Of a stretch of 45,958 nt of DNA, positions 17,832-27,059 are shown in pieces (position 1 is the stretch's first letter; every line of letters starts with the position of its first letter). The stretch spans positions 1-45,958 of the forward strand of contig NZ_JAGDXI010000033.1 in assembly GCF_023256325.1 (NCBI RefSeq). The letters run 5' to 3'. The position numbers and the translations under genes are program-made. Source of the DNA: Caldisphaera sp. (GTDB taxonomy: Archaea; Thermoproteota; Thermoprotei_A; Sulfolobales; Acidilobaceae). The notes under the pieces were generated by a model, which saw only the letters and a list, made by a program, of their open reading frames with translations, was not told where the DNA came from and made no database searches.

Positions 17832-18545
17832 ATGGGATTTAAAAAGATCGTATGGATCTTAACTACAATTTACCCAATAACACTAGTTTTATCAATTCTT
17901 CATATTAACGGATTAATTGAATATTTTTCAAGTATTTATTCGATACCATTAGTTTTTATTATTCTCTATTTTTTGAACTCATTATTAGAAATGGGGACTA
18001 ATACGACAGTTAAATTCTTAATTGTATCTATAACAATATCATATATTTTTGAGTTTATTGGGGTGCATTATGGCATACCGTTTGGAAAATATTACTATAC
18101 AGAAGGTTTGGGACCAAAAATTTTAGGAGTCCCTATTTTTATACCTTTGCTTTGGTCGTCATTAGGTTTTTATTCGTTGGCTGCTACCAATAGCTATTTG
18201 CTAGCATCGCTTGCTATGGTTATAATTGATTTGACTTTTGATCCTCTTCTTTCTCAAAAAGTTAAGCTATGGATTTGGCAATCTCCTGGACAATATTTTG
18301 GAGTTCCTATAACAAATTTTATTGGCTGGTTCATAGTTTCAGCTGTTTTCTTTTATTCTTTCTACATTTTAAGTAAGTATAAGGCTTCACAACTTAAAAA
18401 AACAAAACCCTTCTCTTCAATTTTTTATTTAGAATATAACGTATCATGGGGGATAATAGATATTATAAAAGGACTTTTTGTAGTAGGAATTGTTGGCATA
18501 GTTTTGTCTATATTATTAATAATTATAATAGCTAGCCTAAACTAA
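17832..18545 (+). CDS. Carotenoid biosynthesis (CruF/DUF422-type) membrane protein
   Basis: A 237-residue polytopic membrane protein with about seven hydrophobic helices. The family stretch FIGVHYGIPFGKYYYTEGLG, followed by LGVPIFIPLLW and IDLTFDPLL, then GQYFGVPITNFIGWF, is characteristic of CruF/DUF422 proteins, which in other prokaryotes hydrate carotenoid ends, e.g. the bisanhydrobacterioruberin hydratase of haloarchaea. No other carotenoid gene is in the window, so its role here is inferred from family only. GAGGTTTAGAAG precedes ATG 17832. Confidence 0.8.
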   Translation: MGFKKIVWILTTIYPITLVLSILHINGLIEYFSSIYSIPLVFIILYFLNSLLEMGTNTTVKFLIVSITISYIFEFIGVHYGIPFGKYYYTEGLGPKILGVPIFIPLLWSSLGFYSLAATNSYLLASLAMVIIDLTFDPLLSQKVKLWIWQSPGQYFGVPITNFIGWFIVSAVFFYSFYILSKYKASQLKKTKPFSSIFYLEYNVSWGIIDIIKGLFVVGIVGIVLSILLIIIIASLN

Positions 18546-18597
18546 ATCGATAAAGCTCTATATTATTATATAGATAATTTATATAATATAAAAAAGT

Positions 18598-20166
18598 TTA
18601 TAGATAAGTTGTTCTCGCTTGTTCTCTCAAAAACGAAATTAAATAATAAGGTCCTCCTGCATTTCTTCCAGTAAATCCAGAAGACTTCCATCCTCCAAAT
18701 GGTTGTACTCCAGGCATTGCTCCTGTTGTTGACCCGATTTCTCTGTTAGCATAAGTTACACCTGCTTCTATGTTGTTGAAAAAATATTCTACCTCTTTTT
18801 CGTCATTTGAAAAAATTCCTGCAGTAAGTCCATAATCGACATCATTTGATAGTTTTATTGCTTCTTCTAAATTTTTAACTTCTTTTATTAAAAGTATTGG
18901 AACAAAAAATTCTATTTTCCAAAGCTCGCTTTCATATGGAAGATCTACAATAATTGTTGGCTCTACTAAATAGCTTTCTTTCTCTTCTATCACTTTACCT
19001 CCGATTAATATTTTTCCACCATCATTAATAGCCCTATTAATGAAGTTTTTGTACTTTTCGACAGCTCCTTTATTTATAATGGGACCAAGAAATGTTTCCT
19101 TCTTTCTTGGATCGCCTATAACAATTTTTTCTACTTTTTCTTTTAATAAATTAATAAATTCATTATAGACTTTTGACTCGACAAAAACCCTAGAAGTTGC
19201 GCTGCATTTCTGTGCCCCAAAACCAAAGGCTCCACGATATATGCCTTCAACAGCTTTCTTTAAGTCTGCTTTTGAGGTAACTATGGTTGCATTTTTTCCT
19301 CCTAATTCTAAAACAATTGGTCTAGGCCTAATACTAATAGCTTGTTTTAATATTTTTTGACCAACTTCCTTAGATCCAGTAAATGCTATACCATCAAATC
19401 CAGAATCTTTTTCTAAGAATTTTGCTATGGTTTCATTAGAAACAGTAACATAATTTACAGCCTCATTAGGGAAGCCAACGCTTCTTAAAATCTCAACTAG
19501 CTTATATGCTGATAATGGAGTATGCGGAGACGGCTTTATAACAATAGTATTGCCAGTAATTAAAGCACCTAAAGACATTGTTGTAGTTATAGCTAAAGGA
19601 AAATTAAAAGGAGATAAAATTAACCAAGCTCCATATGGTCTTAAAACAGAATTTGCTCTTTCATTTTTAAGAATTCTACTTTCCATTTCCTTAATAAATC
19701 CTCTATTTTCTTCTAAAACATGGGCATAATAATTAAAATAATCTATTGTTTCATCAACTTCTGCCACACTTTCATACCTATTTTTACCGTTTTCATACGT
19801 TATCATTCCCGCTAATTCAAATTTATTTCTTCTAATTTCATCTGCCGCCTTTATTGAAAGCTCAACTCTTTCATGCCAATCAACTGTTTGCCAAAATTTA
19901 AAATATTCCTTAGCTGTTTTCAATGCTTTATTTAATATACCCTCATCACCGTTTTGGAAAATCCCTATAATAATTGATGTATCTATTGGGGATTTGACTT
20001 CAAACTTCGATTGAGTCTTTATATATTCATTTCCAATTAATATTGGATATTCTTTTCCGAGTTCCTCCTTAGCTTTTTCTAAACCAATCTCAAACAGTTT
20101 GTGAAATTCTTCCTCTTTTCCTTCTTCCAAAAATCTATAATATGTTTTCTCATTAACGAAAGGCAT
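18598..20166 (-). CDS. Aldehyde dehydrogenase, delta-1-pyrroline-5-carboxylate dehydrogenase-like
   Basis: A 522-residue NAD(P)-dependent aldehyde dehydrogenase. Catalytic C321 lies in FGAQKCSATSR, whose QKCSA-SR form is typical of P5C dehydrogenases. The general base Glu is in VLELGGKN, and the cofactor loop is FTGSKEVGQKI. The C-terminus (QPFGGWKSSGF, GGPYYLISFLREQ) also fits the P5CDH branch, which oxidises glutamate semialdehyde to glutamate in proline breakdown. No proline dehydrogenase is nearby. ATG 20166 is chosen with GTGATGG upstream; GTG 20175 and ATG 20172 are possible. Confidence 0.85.
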   Translation of the reverse strand: MPFVNEKTYYRFLEEGKEEEFHKLFEIGLEKAKEELGKEYPILIGNEYIKTQSKFEVKSPIDTSIIIGIFQNGDEGILNKALKTAKEYFKFWQTVDWHERVELSIKAADEIRRNKFELAGMITYENGKNRYESVAEVDETIDYFNYYAHVLEENRGFIKEMESRILKNERANSVLRPYGAWLILSPFNFPLAITTTMSLGALITGNTIVIKPSPHTPLSAYKLVEILRSVGFPNEAVNYVTVSNETIAKFLEKDSGFDGIAFTGSKEVGQKILKQAISIRPRPIVLELGGKNATIVTSKADLKKAVEGIYRGAFGFGAQKCSATSRVFVESKVYNEFINLLKEKVEKIVIGDPRKKETFLGPIINKGAVEKYKNFINRAINDGGKILIGGKVIEEKESYLVEPTIIVDLPYESELWKIEFFVPILLIKEVKNLEEAIKLSNDVDYGLTAGIFSNDEKEVEYFFNNIEAGVTYANREIGSTTGAMPGVQPFGGWKSSGFTGRNAGGPYYLISFLREQARTTYL

Positions 20167-20370
20167 TTCCATCACAATTAGTTTTATTCAAAAAACAAAT
20201 AATATAGACCTTTTTATATATGTTTGAATTATATTTAATGATAGCACAAAAATTTTTAAAACTATTTTTAATCTCTATAAGAAATATAAAATGATAAGTC
20301 ATAAGGTATAATAAAGTTTAAAAGCTAATTTTAAAATAAAAATGCATTATATTGACAAAAAGAATGATAA

Positions 20371-20777
20371 GCCTCGCCTTTACAAGGCGGGGTAAAAGCT
20401 TTTGAGCTTTGCTTAAGATAAATCAAATAAAGCTAGCCATCAAATGGAGTACGCTTCACCGATTTAAGATGTGAGGTAAGCCTCTACTCCGATACTCAAG
20501 AAACATAGGTATGGGGAAGCCCATATGGGCATCATGTATGTAATGTGTCCCCATGTCTTTACATATCCCTGAGTCCCTAGGAGACAGGAGCGGAGGGCAA
20601 CTCCTGTTGAGGGATAGGGGTAATGGGCTGAAGACCTAGCGGTGGTCTACCGTTAAACGAATGGAGCGGGGTGGGTAATTCCCACTAGCAATGAAGTGAT
20701 GAAAATGAAGGCGGTAAACCACAAACCCATGATCTCCCTGAGGGAACCCTCGCCCTTCAGGGCAGGGAGGAGGTCAG
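20371..20777 (+). mobile_element. Transposase-less IS200/IS605-like relic (candidate MITE)
   Basis: This roughly 400-bp block is far richer in GC than its surroundings. It begins with a hairpin CCTCGCCTT-TAC-AAGGCGGGG (20372-20392) and ends with a complex fold: CTCCCTG (20734-20740) can pair with CAGGGAG (20763-20769), enclosing a GCCC-TTCA-GGGC hairpin, then GAGGTCAG. From memory, this kind of right end is typical of archaeal IS605-family elements carrying TnpB. A short open stretch (PLLRYSRNIGMGKPIWASCM then stop, 20490-20541) may be the tail of a lost tnpB. No transposase gene remains. Limits are approximate; IS605 elements make no target duplication, so none is expected. Confidence 0.5.
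20500..20777 (+). ncRNA. Candidate structured RNA, TnpB omega-RNA-like
   Basis: Multiple nested helices can be read directly: ATGGGG (20511-20516) with CCCCAT (20549-20554) around the 12-base palindrome GCCCATATGGGC (20519-20530); TATCCCT with AGGGATA enclosing CAGGAG/CTCCTG; AGACC with GGTCT; GTGGG-TAATT-CCCAC; and the terminal fold at 20734-20769. In IS605-family elements the 3' end encodes the guide RNA of TnpB, with the guide just past the element (here from about 20778). I saw no RNase P or SRP RNA signature. Expression and family are unproven. Confidence 0.4.
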
Positions 20778-20889
20778 TATAACTGAAAAGATAAAATTAT
20801 CCTTACAACTATATAATATATCTACAACTATGAAAAGATTAGAGAAAAGTATAAACGCTCCCCATATATCCAATATATAGGGTGAGTAT

Positions 20890-22323
20890 ATGATTAGAAG
20901 ATATCTATTAACTATAGCAATTATAGCAATTATAGCAATTGGTATTGCGTTGCCATTAACTACAAAAGCCGATTATATTGATGATTCACAAAACATGAAT
21001 AACAATTATATATTAGTATATCCCAATTCAATATCATTTTTGTTCAACGGATCAAAATATATAAATTACGAGGGTAATGGAAACCTAAGTTTGAGTCTGT
21101 CATTTTTAAATGGATACAAGATACTAAAATTAAATGCTACAAAATCTGTTGAAAATAATAAATATAGGTTAAGTGAGCTTGTATATTATCACAATTCTAA
21201 TGGAGGGAAGGGAATATCTAATTATTCCGCTTTATATGAAACTCAGTATTTTAACATAACATCAAATGGTTATCTAATGATAACTGCTAACCCATCAAAC
21301 AAAATTTATTATATTAACCTATCAATAGCCGCAAATTGGCAAGGCTCATTTAATGATTCAAATGAAGAAATTAGTGATCAGCTATATAGTAATTTCAATA
21401 ATCTATTTAACTATAATGAAAATGACGAAAATTCTTTTAATCCTTCTACGAATCCTAATGATTTTACAAAATATTTCCAAGATATCAATTTAAATGATTT
21501 ATCTCAACTTTCAAGTATTTCTTTATTAAAAGACTTAAACATAACTGGATTAAACATAACATATTATAATGTTAATTTTAATTTAAACTCAGTAAGTATA
21601 ATGATTAATGCAACTTTCAATTCGACAGAAGCAACAACAAGTAATGCAAGTATGTTAATTAATAATCTAATTAATAACTTCCTTAAACCTAAATTTGTAA
21701 AGATAAACTCATATTCAATAACCAAAAACGGTATATTTAATTTAAACGTATTTATGAATACAACTGCTGATTTAACATCAATATCTATGCCATATAACTT
21801 TAATTTATCATCATTACTCTCATCATTAAACATACAATCAATAAGTCAATATAACCTATCTTTAATCAAAAATGCATTAAATGCTTCGGCAGAAATAATA
21901 AAATATATAAACGATAATTATGAAATAATTATTCCAAGTTCCTTAGAGCTAAACGTATCACTTAACGGGAACGAAAGTCATTATAGTGTAGAGACTCCAA
22001 AAATAGCGTATAAAGGTTCAACAACGCCAAAAGAAAACTTAGTTAGTGTTGATTACCTAATAGGAAATGTATCGGAAATATTACAACAAAATGGTTTCAG
22101 TGAAGCAGCAAATAAAGTTTTATCAATAAATAATGTTAAAGTAACACTAATCGGCATAGGAGTAAAGGTTAAACCAAATCAAACAATAATAGGCAATTTA
22201 AGCCAGGTCAGCGTTACTATTAACAATAATTCCAGCATAACAACTCAAGAAGCTATAGGTGGGACAATAGCTGTAGTTGTACTGGCAGCAGTATTAGCTA
22301 TATTTATTAAGAAACACTTCTAA
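20890..22323 (+). CDS. Unknown surface protein with signal peptide and C-terminal anchor
   Basis: A 477-residue protein: an N-terminal signal peptide rich in Ile/Ala (about residues 4-26), a long Asn/Ser-rich extracellular region with many N-x-S/T sequons, and a C-terminal transmembrane helix ending IFIKKHF. No enzymatic motif was seen. The tail (GGTIAVVVLAAVLAIFIKKHF in part) resembles those of the thermopsin and of the decayed gene at 3741-4001. GGTGAG (20881-20885 region) precedes ATG 20890. The next gene starts 16 bases after its stop, so the two probably form an operon of cell-surface proteins. Confidence 0.7.
   Translation: MIRRYLLTIAIIAIIAIGIALPLTTKADYIDDSQNMNNNYILVYPNSISFLFNGSKYINYEGNGNLSLSLSFLNGYKILKLNATKSVENNKYRLSELVYYHNSNGGKGISNYSALYETQYFNITSNGYLMITANPSNKIYYINLSIAANWQGSFNDSNEEISDQLYSNFNNLFNYNENDENSFNPSTNPNDFTKYFQDINLNDLSQLSSISLLKDLNITGLNITYYNVNFNLNSVSIMINATFNSTEATTSNASMLINNLINNFLKPKFVKINSYSITKNGIFNLNVFMNTTADLTSISMPYNFNLSSLLSSLNIQSISQYNLSLIKNALNASAEIIKYINDNYEIIIPSSLELNVSLNGNESHYSVETPKIAYKGSTTPKENLVSVDYLIGNVSEILQQNGFSEAANKVLSINNVKVTLIGIGVKVKPNQTIIGNLSQVSVTINNNSSITTQEAIGGTIAVVVLAAVLAIFIKKHF
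20914..20940 (+). repeat. Three perfect 9-bp tandem repeats in a signal-peptide coding region
   Basis: ATAGCAATT occurs three times in a row within codons for the hydrophobic core of the signal peptide. Gain or loss of a unit would keep the reading frame and change core length by three residues. Confidence 0.9.
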
Positions 22324-22338
22324 CTTTTGGTGTAGTTA

Positions 22339-23622
22339 ATGCTATATAGCAAAGCATTAGCGTTAATAGTTATTTTTTCCTTTTTAATTTTAGGATCTCT
22401 CATGTTTTCTTTGTATGGAATATACAATAAATTAGATCAAGGTATAATAATAAAAACAACCTTGAATCTGATATATTACACGCCAAAAAACAATAAACAA
22501 ATTAGCATATTAAGCAATAATAGTCAGACATATATAATAATTAATAATAAAGAATATATGATAAATCATTTAGATACAAATGAAGCATGTAGTTACGAAA
22601 ACTATTACATTGCTCTTTCAGGCTATTATAATGAGAATCCTTCGTTAACTATTTTTTATAATAATGGTAGTTATGTTATCTATCAATTAGATGAATCGCC
22701 TACAGCTCTTTACTGTACAAAAAATGAAATTGCATTTTCAGGGATTAGCCAGATAAATCCATATATAGGTTTCTTAAATGTAAGCAATGGCATATTAAAA
22801 AGTTATAAAGCAAATATATACATAGGAACGCCAAGCTACATAGAGTTTTATAATAACACTTATTTTATAACATTTAACAATAATAATGTCTTACTTTTTA
22901 ACATTAATAAAAGTTATGTTATATCTTATCCTACATTCATTAGTTTATACGGCATATTTCATTACAACAAAAACATATATTTAGTAGGCTCTATAAACAA
23001 TAATTCTGTATATGGATTTTTAAGCAACCCTATAAACAATAATTCTTTTATTGTCGGTTTAAATGATTATCAGGGCTATATAAACATTGGTATAGGTAAA
23101 CTAAATGGTTTTTCATTGCTATATAGGCCTTATACCACATGGGCATATTTAATAACTGTAACTCAAAACAAATTTGTCCATACGACCATGATAGGATTAT
23201 CATATCCTTTTTCTTTATATAATTTAGGTACTTATGATAAAGGTATATGGTTAACTGGATCAATTACAATAAACAATCAAAGTTATCAACTGGGATTATA
23301 TGTTAATGGATCTATCAATGGATATATAGGATATAAACTTCCTGTAGCATATACTTTAACATCTTCTCCCATAGTATCTAGTGGATTCTTAAAAAAGGTT
23401 AACGTTAATTTAGAATTAAATAGGATAAATGTAACTCAAAATGAAATCGAATACAATAAAATATATGGTATATCTAATATAACAAACAGTATTGAATTTC
23501 AATATCTTGAATTTTATGTTAATAAATACATAATATTTGGAGAATACACATTTATTTCTGTAATAATTGGAATAATAATATATTGCATATTAGCAAAAAG
23601 CTATAAGTGGAAATGTTTTTAG
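22339..23622 (+). CDS. Unknown membrane-anchored extracellular protein
   Basis: A 427-residue protein with an N-terminal hydrophobic segment (about 5-28), an Asn/Tyr/Ile-rich ectodomain with repeated short strands (YIALSGYY, IAFSGISQ, IYLVGSIN, GIWLTGSI) that suggest a beta-propeller-like fold, and a C-terminal transmembrane helix (about 398-418) followed by KSYKWKCF. I do not recognise the family. Its GGTG lies eleven bases before ATG 22339. It follows the surface-protein gene by 16 bases. Its last four bases overlap the convergent sat gene. Confidence 0.65.
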   Translation: MLYSKALALIVIFSFLILGSLMFSLYGIYNKLDQGIIIKTTLNLIYYTPKNNKQISILSNNSQTYIIINNKEYMINHLDTNEACSYENYYIALSGYYNENPSLTIFYNNGSYVIYQLDESPTALYCTKNEIAFSGISQINPYIGFLNVSNGILKSYKANIYIGTPSYIEFYNNTYFITFNNNNVLLFNINKSYVISYPTFISLYGIFHYNKNIYLVGSINNNSVYGFLSNPINNNSFIVGLNDYQGYINIGIGKLNGFSLLYRPYTTWAYLITVTQNKFVHTTMIGLSYPFSLYNLGTYDKGIWLTGSITINNQSYQLGLYVNGSINGYIGYKLPVAYTLTSSPIVSSGFLKKVNVNLELNRINVTQNEIEYNKIYGISNITNSIEFQYLEFYVNKYIIFGEYTFISVIIGIIIYCILAKSYKWKCF

Positions 23623-24764
23623 TAAAAAGGATTTTTATATGATAATATTACATCAATAACTTCGGGTCTCATTATATATTCTGGAGGTCTTTCACCTTTA
23701 ATAATTGAGTTTCTTATTTGTGTTCCGCTAATTCTGACTCTGTCGTTTTCTGTATGGGGGCATATTTTTTCATTTGCCATTGCATTACATTTCTTGCAAT
23801 AAAAAGCCTCTCTAATAAACAACGGCATTATACCTAGATCAGGGAATTCTTCAAATATCTTCCATGAATCGTATGGACCATAATAATTACCAACACCCGC
23901 ATGGTCTCTTCCTACAATTATATGAGTAGCACCAAAATTTTTTCTAACAATTGCATGATGAATCGCCTCCTTAGGGCCTGCATATTTCATCTCCATCCTC
24001 AATATACTAAAAACATAACTATCTTTTGGGAAATAATTCGTTAATAATGCTTTATAAGAGTTTACTATAACATCATCTATAAAATCCCCTTTCTTTTTCC
24101 AACCCAATAATGGATTAATAAATAATCCATCAACAAAAGTTAACGCGGCTTTCATAACATACTCGTGACCTAAATGAGGTGCATTCCTTGTTTGAAAAGC
24201 TGCAACGCTTTTTATATTTAAATGATCAAATAGTACCCTAGTATCTTTTGGAAAAAGTCTTACTGTTTCATAGGGTTCCTTTATATTTTTTAATAAGGTT
24301 ATAGGGCCAGCTAATAACTTATTTTTCATATCATAAACTTTGTTAACTCCTGGATGTTCTCGCGAAGTTGTTTTATAAATATAATAAGCATACTCTTTTT
24401 TATCCCACGAATAGACCTCTTCTACTCTTATAACAGCCAAAACTTCGTTGTTATATACTAATGAAACCTCGTCTCCCTCTTTTATGTCTTTTAAATCGTT
24501 TTCATCAACATCTAATATAATAGGTATTGTCCACGGTAAATCATTTTCTAATCTCATATTTTTAATAACAGATTCATAGTCATTATAACTCAGAAAACCT
24601 TCAAGAGGTGAATAAACACCATATGCAATATTTAATATGTCATATGCTCTGCCATCATTAATATTAATTTTAGGCATGCTTTTTGATTCTTCTATTAGCC
24701 TTTCTAATGACTTTCCTACTCTTGTTCTATCTATAAGTCTACCTCCATGAGGTTTAGAAACCAT
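23619..24764 (-). CDS. sat: Sulfate adenylyltransferase (ATP sulfurylase)
   Basis: A 381-residue enzyme making adenosine 5'-phosphosulfate from ATP and sulfate, or the reverse in sulfur oxidation. The nucleotide-binding motif R193-N-A-P-H197-L-G-H200 and the later VGRDHAGVG are intact. A C-terminal CKKCNA...ICPH cluster probably binds zinc, as in archaeal and thermophilic bacterial Sat proteins. The N-terminal PUA-like domain (KPHGGRL...) is complete. GGTGGTTAT stands before ATG 24764. The upstream ribbon-helix-helix gene ends eight bases away, and the APS kinase gene diverges just beyond; together they form the sulfate-activation unit. Confidence 0.95.
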   Translation of the reverse strand: MVSKPHGGRLIDRTRVGKSLERLIEESKSMPKININDGRAYDILNIAYGVYSPLEGFLSYNDYESVIKNMRLENDLPWTIPIILDVDENDLKDIKEGDEVSLVYNNEVLAVIRVEEVYSWDKKEYAYYIYKTTSREHPGVNKVYDMKNKLLAGPITLLKNIKEPYETVRLFPKDTRVLFDHLNIKSVAAFQTRNAPHLGHEYVMKAALTFVDGLFINPLLGWKKKGDFIDDVIVNSYKALLTNYFPKDSYVFSILRMEMKYAGPKEAIHHAIVRKNFGATHIIVGRDHAGVGNYYGPYDSWKIFEEFPDLGIMPLFIREAFYCKKCNAMANEKICPHTENDRVRISGTQIRNSIIKGERPPEYIMRPEVIDVILSYKNPFY

Positions 24765-24772
24765 ATAACCAC

Positions 24773-25012
24773 CTATATATATCCAAGTTTCTTCAGTCTT
24801 TCAATTATTTCCTTTTTTTCTTCTTCTGATATCGTCGATGACATTTTTTCCTGCTCCATGCTAGCAACTACATCTCTTAACACATAAATAACAAATTGAG
24901 AAACACTAGTAAATCCCGTACCTTGAATTAAATTCTTGATCCTATCATAAAGAGTTATGGGAATTGAAACGGTCGTGTATCTTGTATTAGGTTCCCCTAC
25001 TCTTTGCTTCAC
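24773..25012 (-). CDS. Ribbon-helix-helix transcriptional regulator
   Basis: A 79-residue DNA-binding protein: a beta strand YTTVSIPI followed by helices YDRIKNLIQGTG and SVSQFVIYVLRDVVASM, then a charged tail ending RLKKLGYI. The GTG start at 25012 has GGTGAG three bases before it; no ATG is available in frame. It is cotranscribed with sat and lies beside a palindromic TTAATTAA array, so autoregulation and control of sulfate-activation genes is the natural inference. The second small ribbon-helix-helix protein at 27277 has the same kind of tail. Confidence 0.8.
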   Translation of the reverse strand: MKQRVGEPNTRYTTVSIPITLYDRIKNLIQGTGFTSVSQFVIYVLRDVVASMEQEKMSSTISEEEKKEIIERLKKLGYI

Positions 25013-25020
25013 ATTCTCAC

Positions 25021-25064
25021 CTCTTAATTAAATTTAATTAAGAGTTTAATAATATTTAATTAAG
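25021..25064. promoter_or_regulatory. Palindromic TTAATTAA operator array between sat and APS kinase genes
   Basis: Positions 25021-25044 form a perfect 24-bp palindrome with halves CTCTTAATTAAA and its mirror. It contains TTAATTAA at 25024 and 25034; a third box stands at 25056. Spacings of 10 and 22 bases keep the boxes on one face of the helix. The array lies nine bases upstream of the ribbon-helix-helix gene start and about 100 bases before the APS kinase start. Ribbon-helix-helix dimers typically bind such repeated short boxes. Confidence 0.6.
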
Positions 25065-25168
25065 AAAATATATACTTCACTACCTTTGTTAAGCTTATAT
25101 ACCTTAAAGAAAAAATTATTAAAAAGCTATCAAAAGTGAAATTGCTCTTCGAGAAAAGGGTCATAAAT

Positions 25169-25723
25169 ATGAGGTGCTTGCAAAAAGGATTAGTGATTTG
25201 GTTAACAGGCCTTTCAGGTAGCGGTAAGACTACAATAAGCAATATTGTAAAAGACTTGATTAAGAAAGATGGAATCAGGGTTGAAATTTTAGATGGAGAT
25301 TGGTTTAGGCAAAACATAGATCCAGAAGCTGGTTTTACTAAAGAAGAAAGGAGAAAACATTTAATAAGAGTTGCAAACGTAGCAAAACTTTTAGCTAGAA
25401 ACGGCATAGTTACTATTTGCAGTTTTGTATCCCCATATGAAGATGTTAGAAATGAAATAAAAAACATAATAAGAGAAGAAGCTAAATTTTTTCTAATATA
25501 CACTAAATGCGAAATCGAAGAATGTATAAAAAGAGATCCCAAAGGATTATATAAAAAAGCGCTAAAAGGAGAAATAAAAAATTTTACTGGTATAAATGAT
25601 CCTTACGATGAACCCAAAGAATATGACCTATTATTAGATACGGTTAGAAACTCCATTGAATATAATGTTGAAAAACTTTACAGCTTCATAAAAGAAAAAA
25701 TAAATGAAATTGAGAAAGCGTAG
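25169..25723 (+). CDS. cysC: Adenylylsulfate (APS) kinase
   Basis: A 184-residue kinase that phosphorylates APS to PAPS. The P-loop GLSGSGKT is at residues 14-21, followed by the substrate region LDGDWFRQNID (with Trp where many have SVR/NVR), the lid GFTKEERRKHLIRVANVAKLL, and FVSPYEDVRN. CysC normally starts shortly before KGxVIWLTG, so ATG 25169 (MRCLQKG) is preferred over GTG 25136. It diverges from the ribbon-helix-helix/sat operon across the TTAATTAA array. PAPS could serve sulfite production or sulfation; no PAPS reductase or sulfotransferase is in the window. Confidence 0.9.
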   Translation: MRCLQKGLVIWLTGLSGSGKTTISNIVKDLIKKDGIRVEILDGDWFRQNIDPEAGFTKEERRKHLIRVANVAKLLARNGIVTICSFVSPYEDVRNEIKNIIREEAKFFLIYTKCEIEECIKRDPKGLYKKALKGEIKNFTGINDPYDEPKEYDLLLDTVRNSIEYNVEKLYSFIKEKINEIEKA

Positions 25724-25827
25724 AAATCCAATTAAATTAAGTTTAAAATAGTTATATACTTTTTTTAAAAATCCTCAAACATAAGCTTATTGAAAAGGGA
25801 AGTTTAAGAGAATTAGAGGGTAAATTA

Positions 25828-26235
25828 ATGGAAAACGTGTCAGAAATAATCAAAAACAAAAGGGATTTAGATGAAATAGAACAGTATTTATTGCATAAAC
25901 CTTTTCATTACCATATCTTAATAAGAAAATCAAATACGCAGCTACCAAAAACCAAAGGTTACAAAAGATCTCTAGGAGAGTACAATGGAGAAAAATTAGA
26001 TTGGAGAAAGACTTTAATAGATGGAAGTTGCATTCATATTAGAGAATATAATGATTATTACATAATTCACAGAGACAGAGTTAACCCAGATGATAATTTG
26101 CTAAAGCATATTGCTCTGGATTCTTTGAAAAGCCTTCCACTAATTTTACCATTTGTAATACCAATCATTCTTTTAAGGTACAATCAAAAACTTATTATAA
26201 AGAAAAAGTTAAGGAAGTCTCTTAAAATAGCTTAA
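25828..26235 (+). CDS. Unknown protein with C-terminal membrane segment
   Basis: A 135-residue protein. The N-terminal 95 residues are charged and soluble, with a His-rich [14 protein letters not shown] segment and a [26 protein letters not shown] region. One strong hydrophobic helix (about 103-118, [14 protein letters not shown]) is followed by a very basic tail ([13 protein letters not shown]), so the tail is likely cytoplasmic. I do not recognise the family. GAGGG precedes ATG 25828. The last four bases overlap the convergent queC gene. Confidence 0.65.
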   Translation: MENVSEIIKNKRDLDEIEQYLLHKPFHYHILIRKSNTQLPKTKGYKRSLGEYNGEKLDWRKTLIDGSCIHIREYNDYYIIHRDRVNPDDNLLKHIALDSLKSLPLILPFVIPIILLRYNQKLIIKKKLRKSLKIA

Positions 26236-27059
26236 ATACAATCCTTTCTTACATAGTAATCATTAATCTTCACAAACTCCTCTGGATTTGATGGAGGAAC
26301 TAAATATTTTGTACAATCCTTTAGGCCAGCCTCTATAAAAGCGTTGTTCCTGTTTCTACATGATTCGCATTTTCCACAATGATATTTTTCACTTAAATAA
26401 CAACTCCATGTATCGTAAATGGAATTGCCAATAATTTCAAAGCATGATTTCAAAACATCACTCTTTTTCAGACCTTCTTTACTTGGTGACCAAATTTCTA
26501 TATTTCTTTCCCCTCTAAAATGGCATATCCTAAATGAAGATTGTAGAGATTCAATACACTCAGGGCTACAATCGGGATATAAAGGTTCATAAGTGTCCTG
26601 CCTAGGTACTATATCATTATAGTGCGATCCATAAATTACGTAAACGTTTTGATTATATGTTTCTGATATTGTATAAGCATATGCGGTAGCAATTGATAAC
26701 ATAACAACATTTCTTATAGGAACAACAACATTTGGTTTATATATTCCTTCCACATTCACATTACTATCAGTTAATTGAGTATTTTTCCAAATTTCTGCCA
26801 TAAAAGACATGTCAACAACTTTATGTTCTACTATTTTTCCAAATTTATTAAAAGACAATGAATTTAATTTTTCTACCATTTTCTTAGCTATTTCGGTTTC
26901 TTTAGCTCCTTTTTGCCCATAAAGAAAGCTTAAAGCGTGCACATCACATCCTCTAGAAAGCCATAGAGCTGTATAGCATGTAGAATCAGGACCACCGCTC
27001 ATAATTGATACAGCCCTGCAGGGTCTATTTATATTTGGTTTTACTCCTAAACGATACAT
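26232..27059 (-). CDS. queC: 7-cyano-7-deazaguanine synthase QueC
   Basis: A 275-residue PP-loop ATPase that converts 7-carboxy-7-deazaguanine to preQ0, the precursor of the archaeal tRNA base archaeosine. The PP-loop is S21-G-G-P-D-S-T27, followed by [12 protein letters not shown] (bacterial QueC has YGQRH) and the C-terminal zinc site TWSCY...[15 protein letters not shown]. These features fit crenarchaeal QueC. ATG 27059 is chosen over GTG 27068 because GGTG is part of the ribosome binding site. No other archaeosine gene is in the window. Confidence 0.9.
   Translation of the reverse strand: MYRLGVKPNINRPCRAVSIMSGGPDSTCYTALWLSRGCDVHALSFLYGQKGAKETEIAKKMVEKLNSLSFNKFGKIVEHKVVDMSFMAEIWKNTQLTDSNVNVEGIYKPNVVVPIRNVVMLSIATAYAYTISETYNQNVYVIYGSHYNDIVPRQDTYEPLYPDCSPECIESLQSSFRICHFRGERNIEIWSPSKEGLKKSDVLKSCFEIIGNSIYDTWSCYLSEKYHCGKCESCRNRNNAFIEAGLKDCTKYLVPPSNPEEFVKINDYYVRKDCI

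Noticed and set aside
20371-20777. RNase P RNA, SRP RNA or a split rRNA/tRNA
   Set aside because: I could not find the conserved RNase P cores, an SRP GNAR-loop/helix 8 pattern or a tRNA T-loop. The end structures suit an IS605-type element better. A covariance search would settle it.
25060-25542. 160-residue minus-strand ORF opposite the APS kinase gene
   Set aside because: The APS kinase frame has all family motifs; the opposite frame is Ser/Leu/Phe-rich shadow coding.
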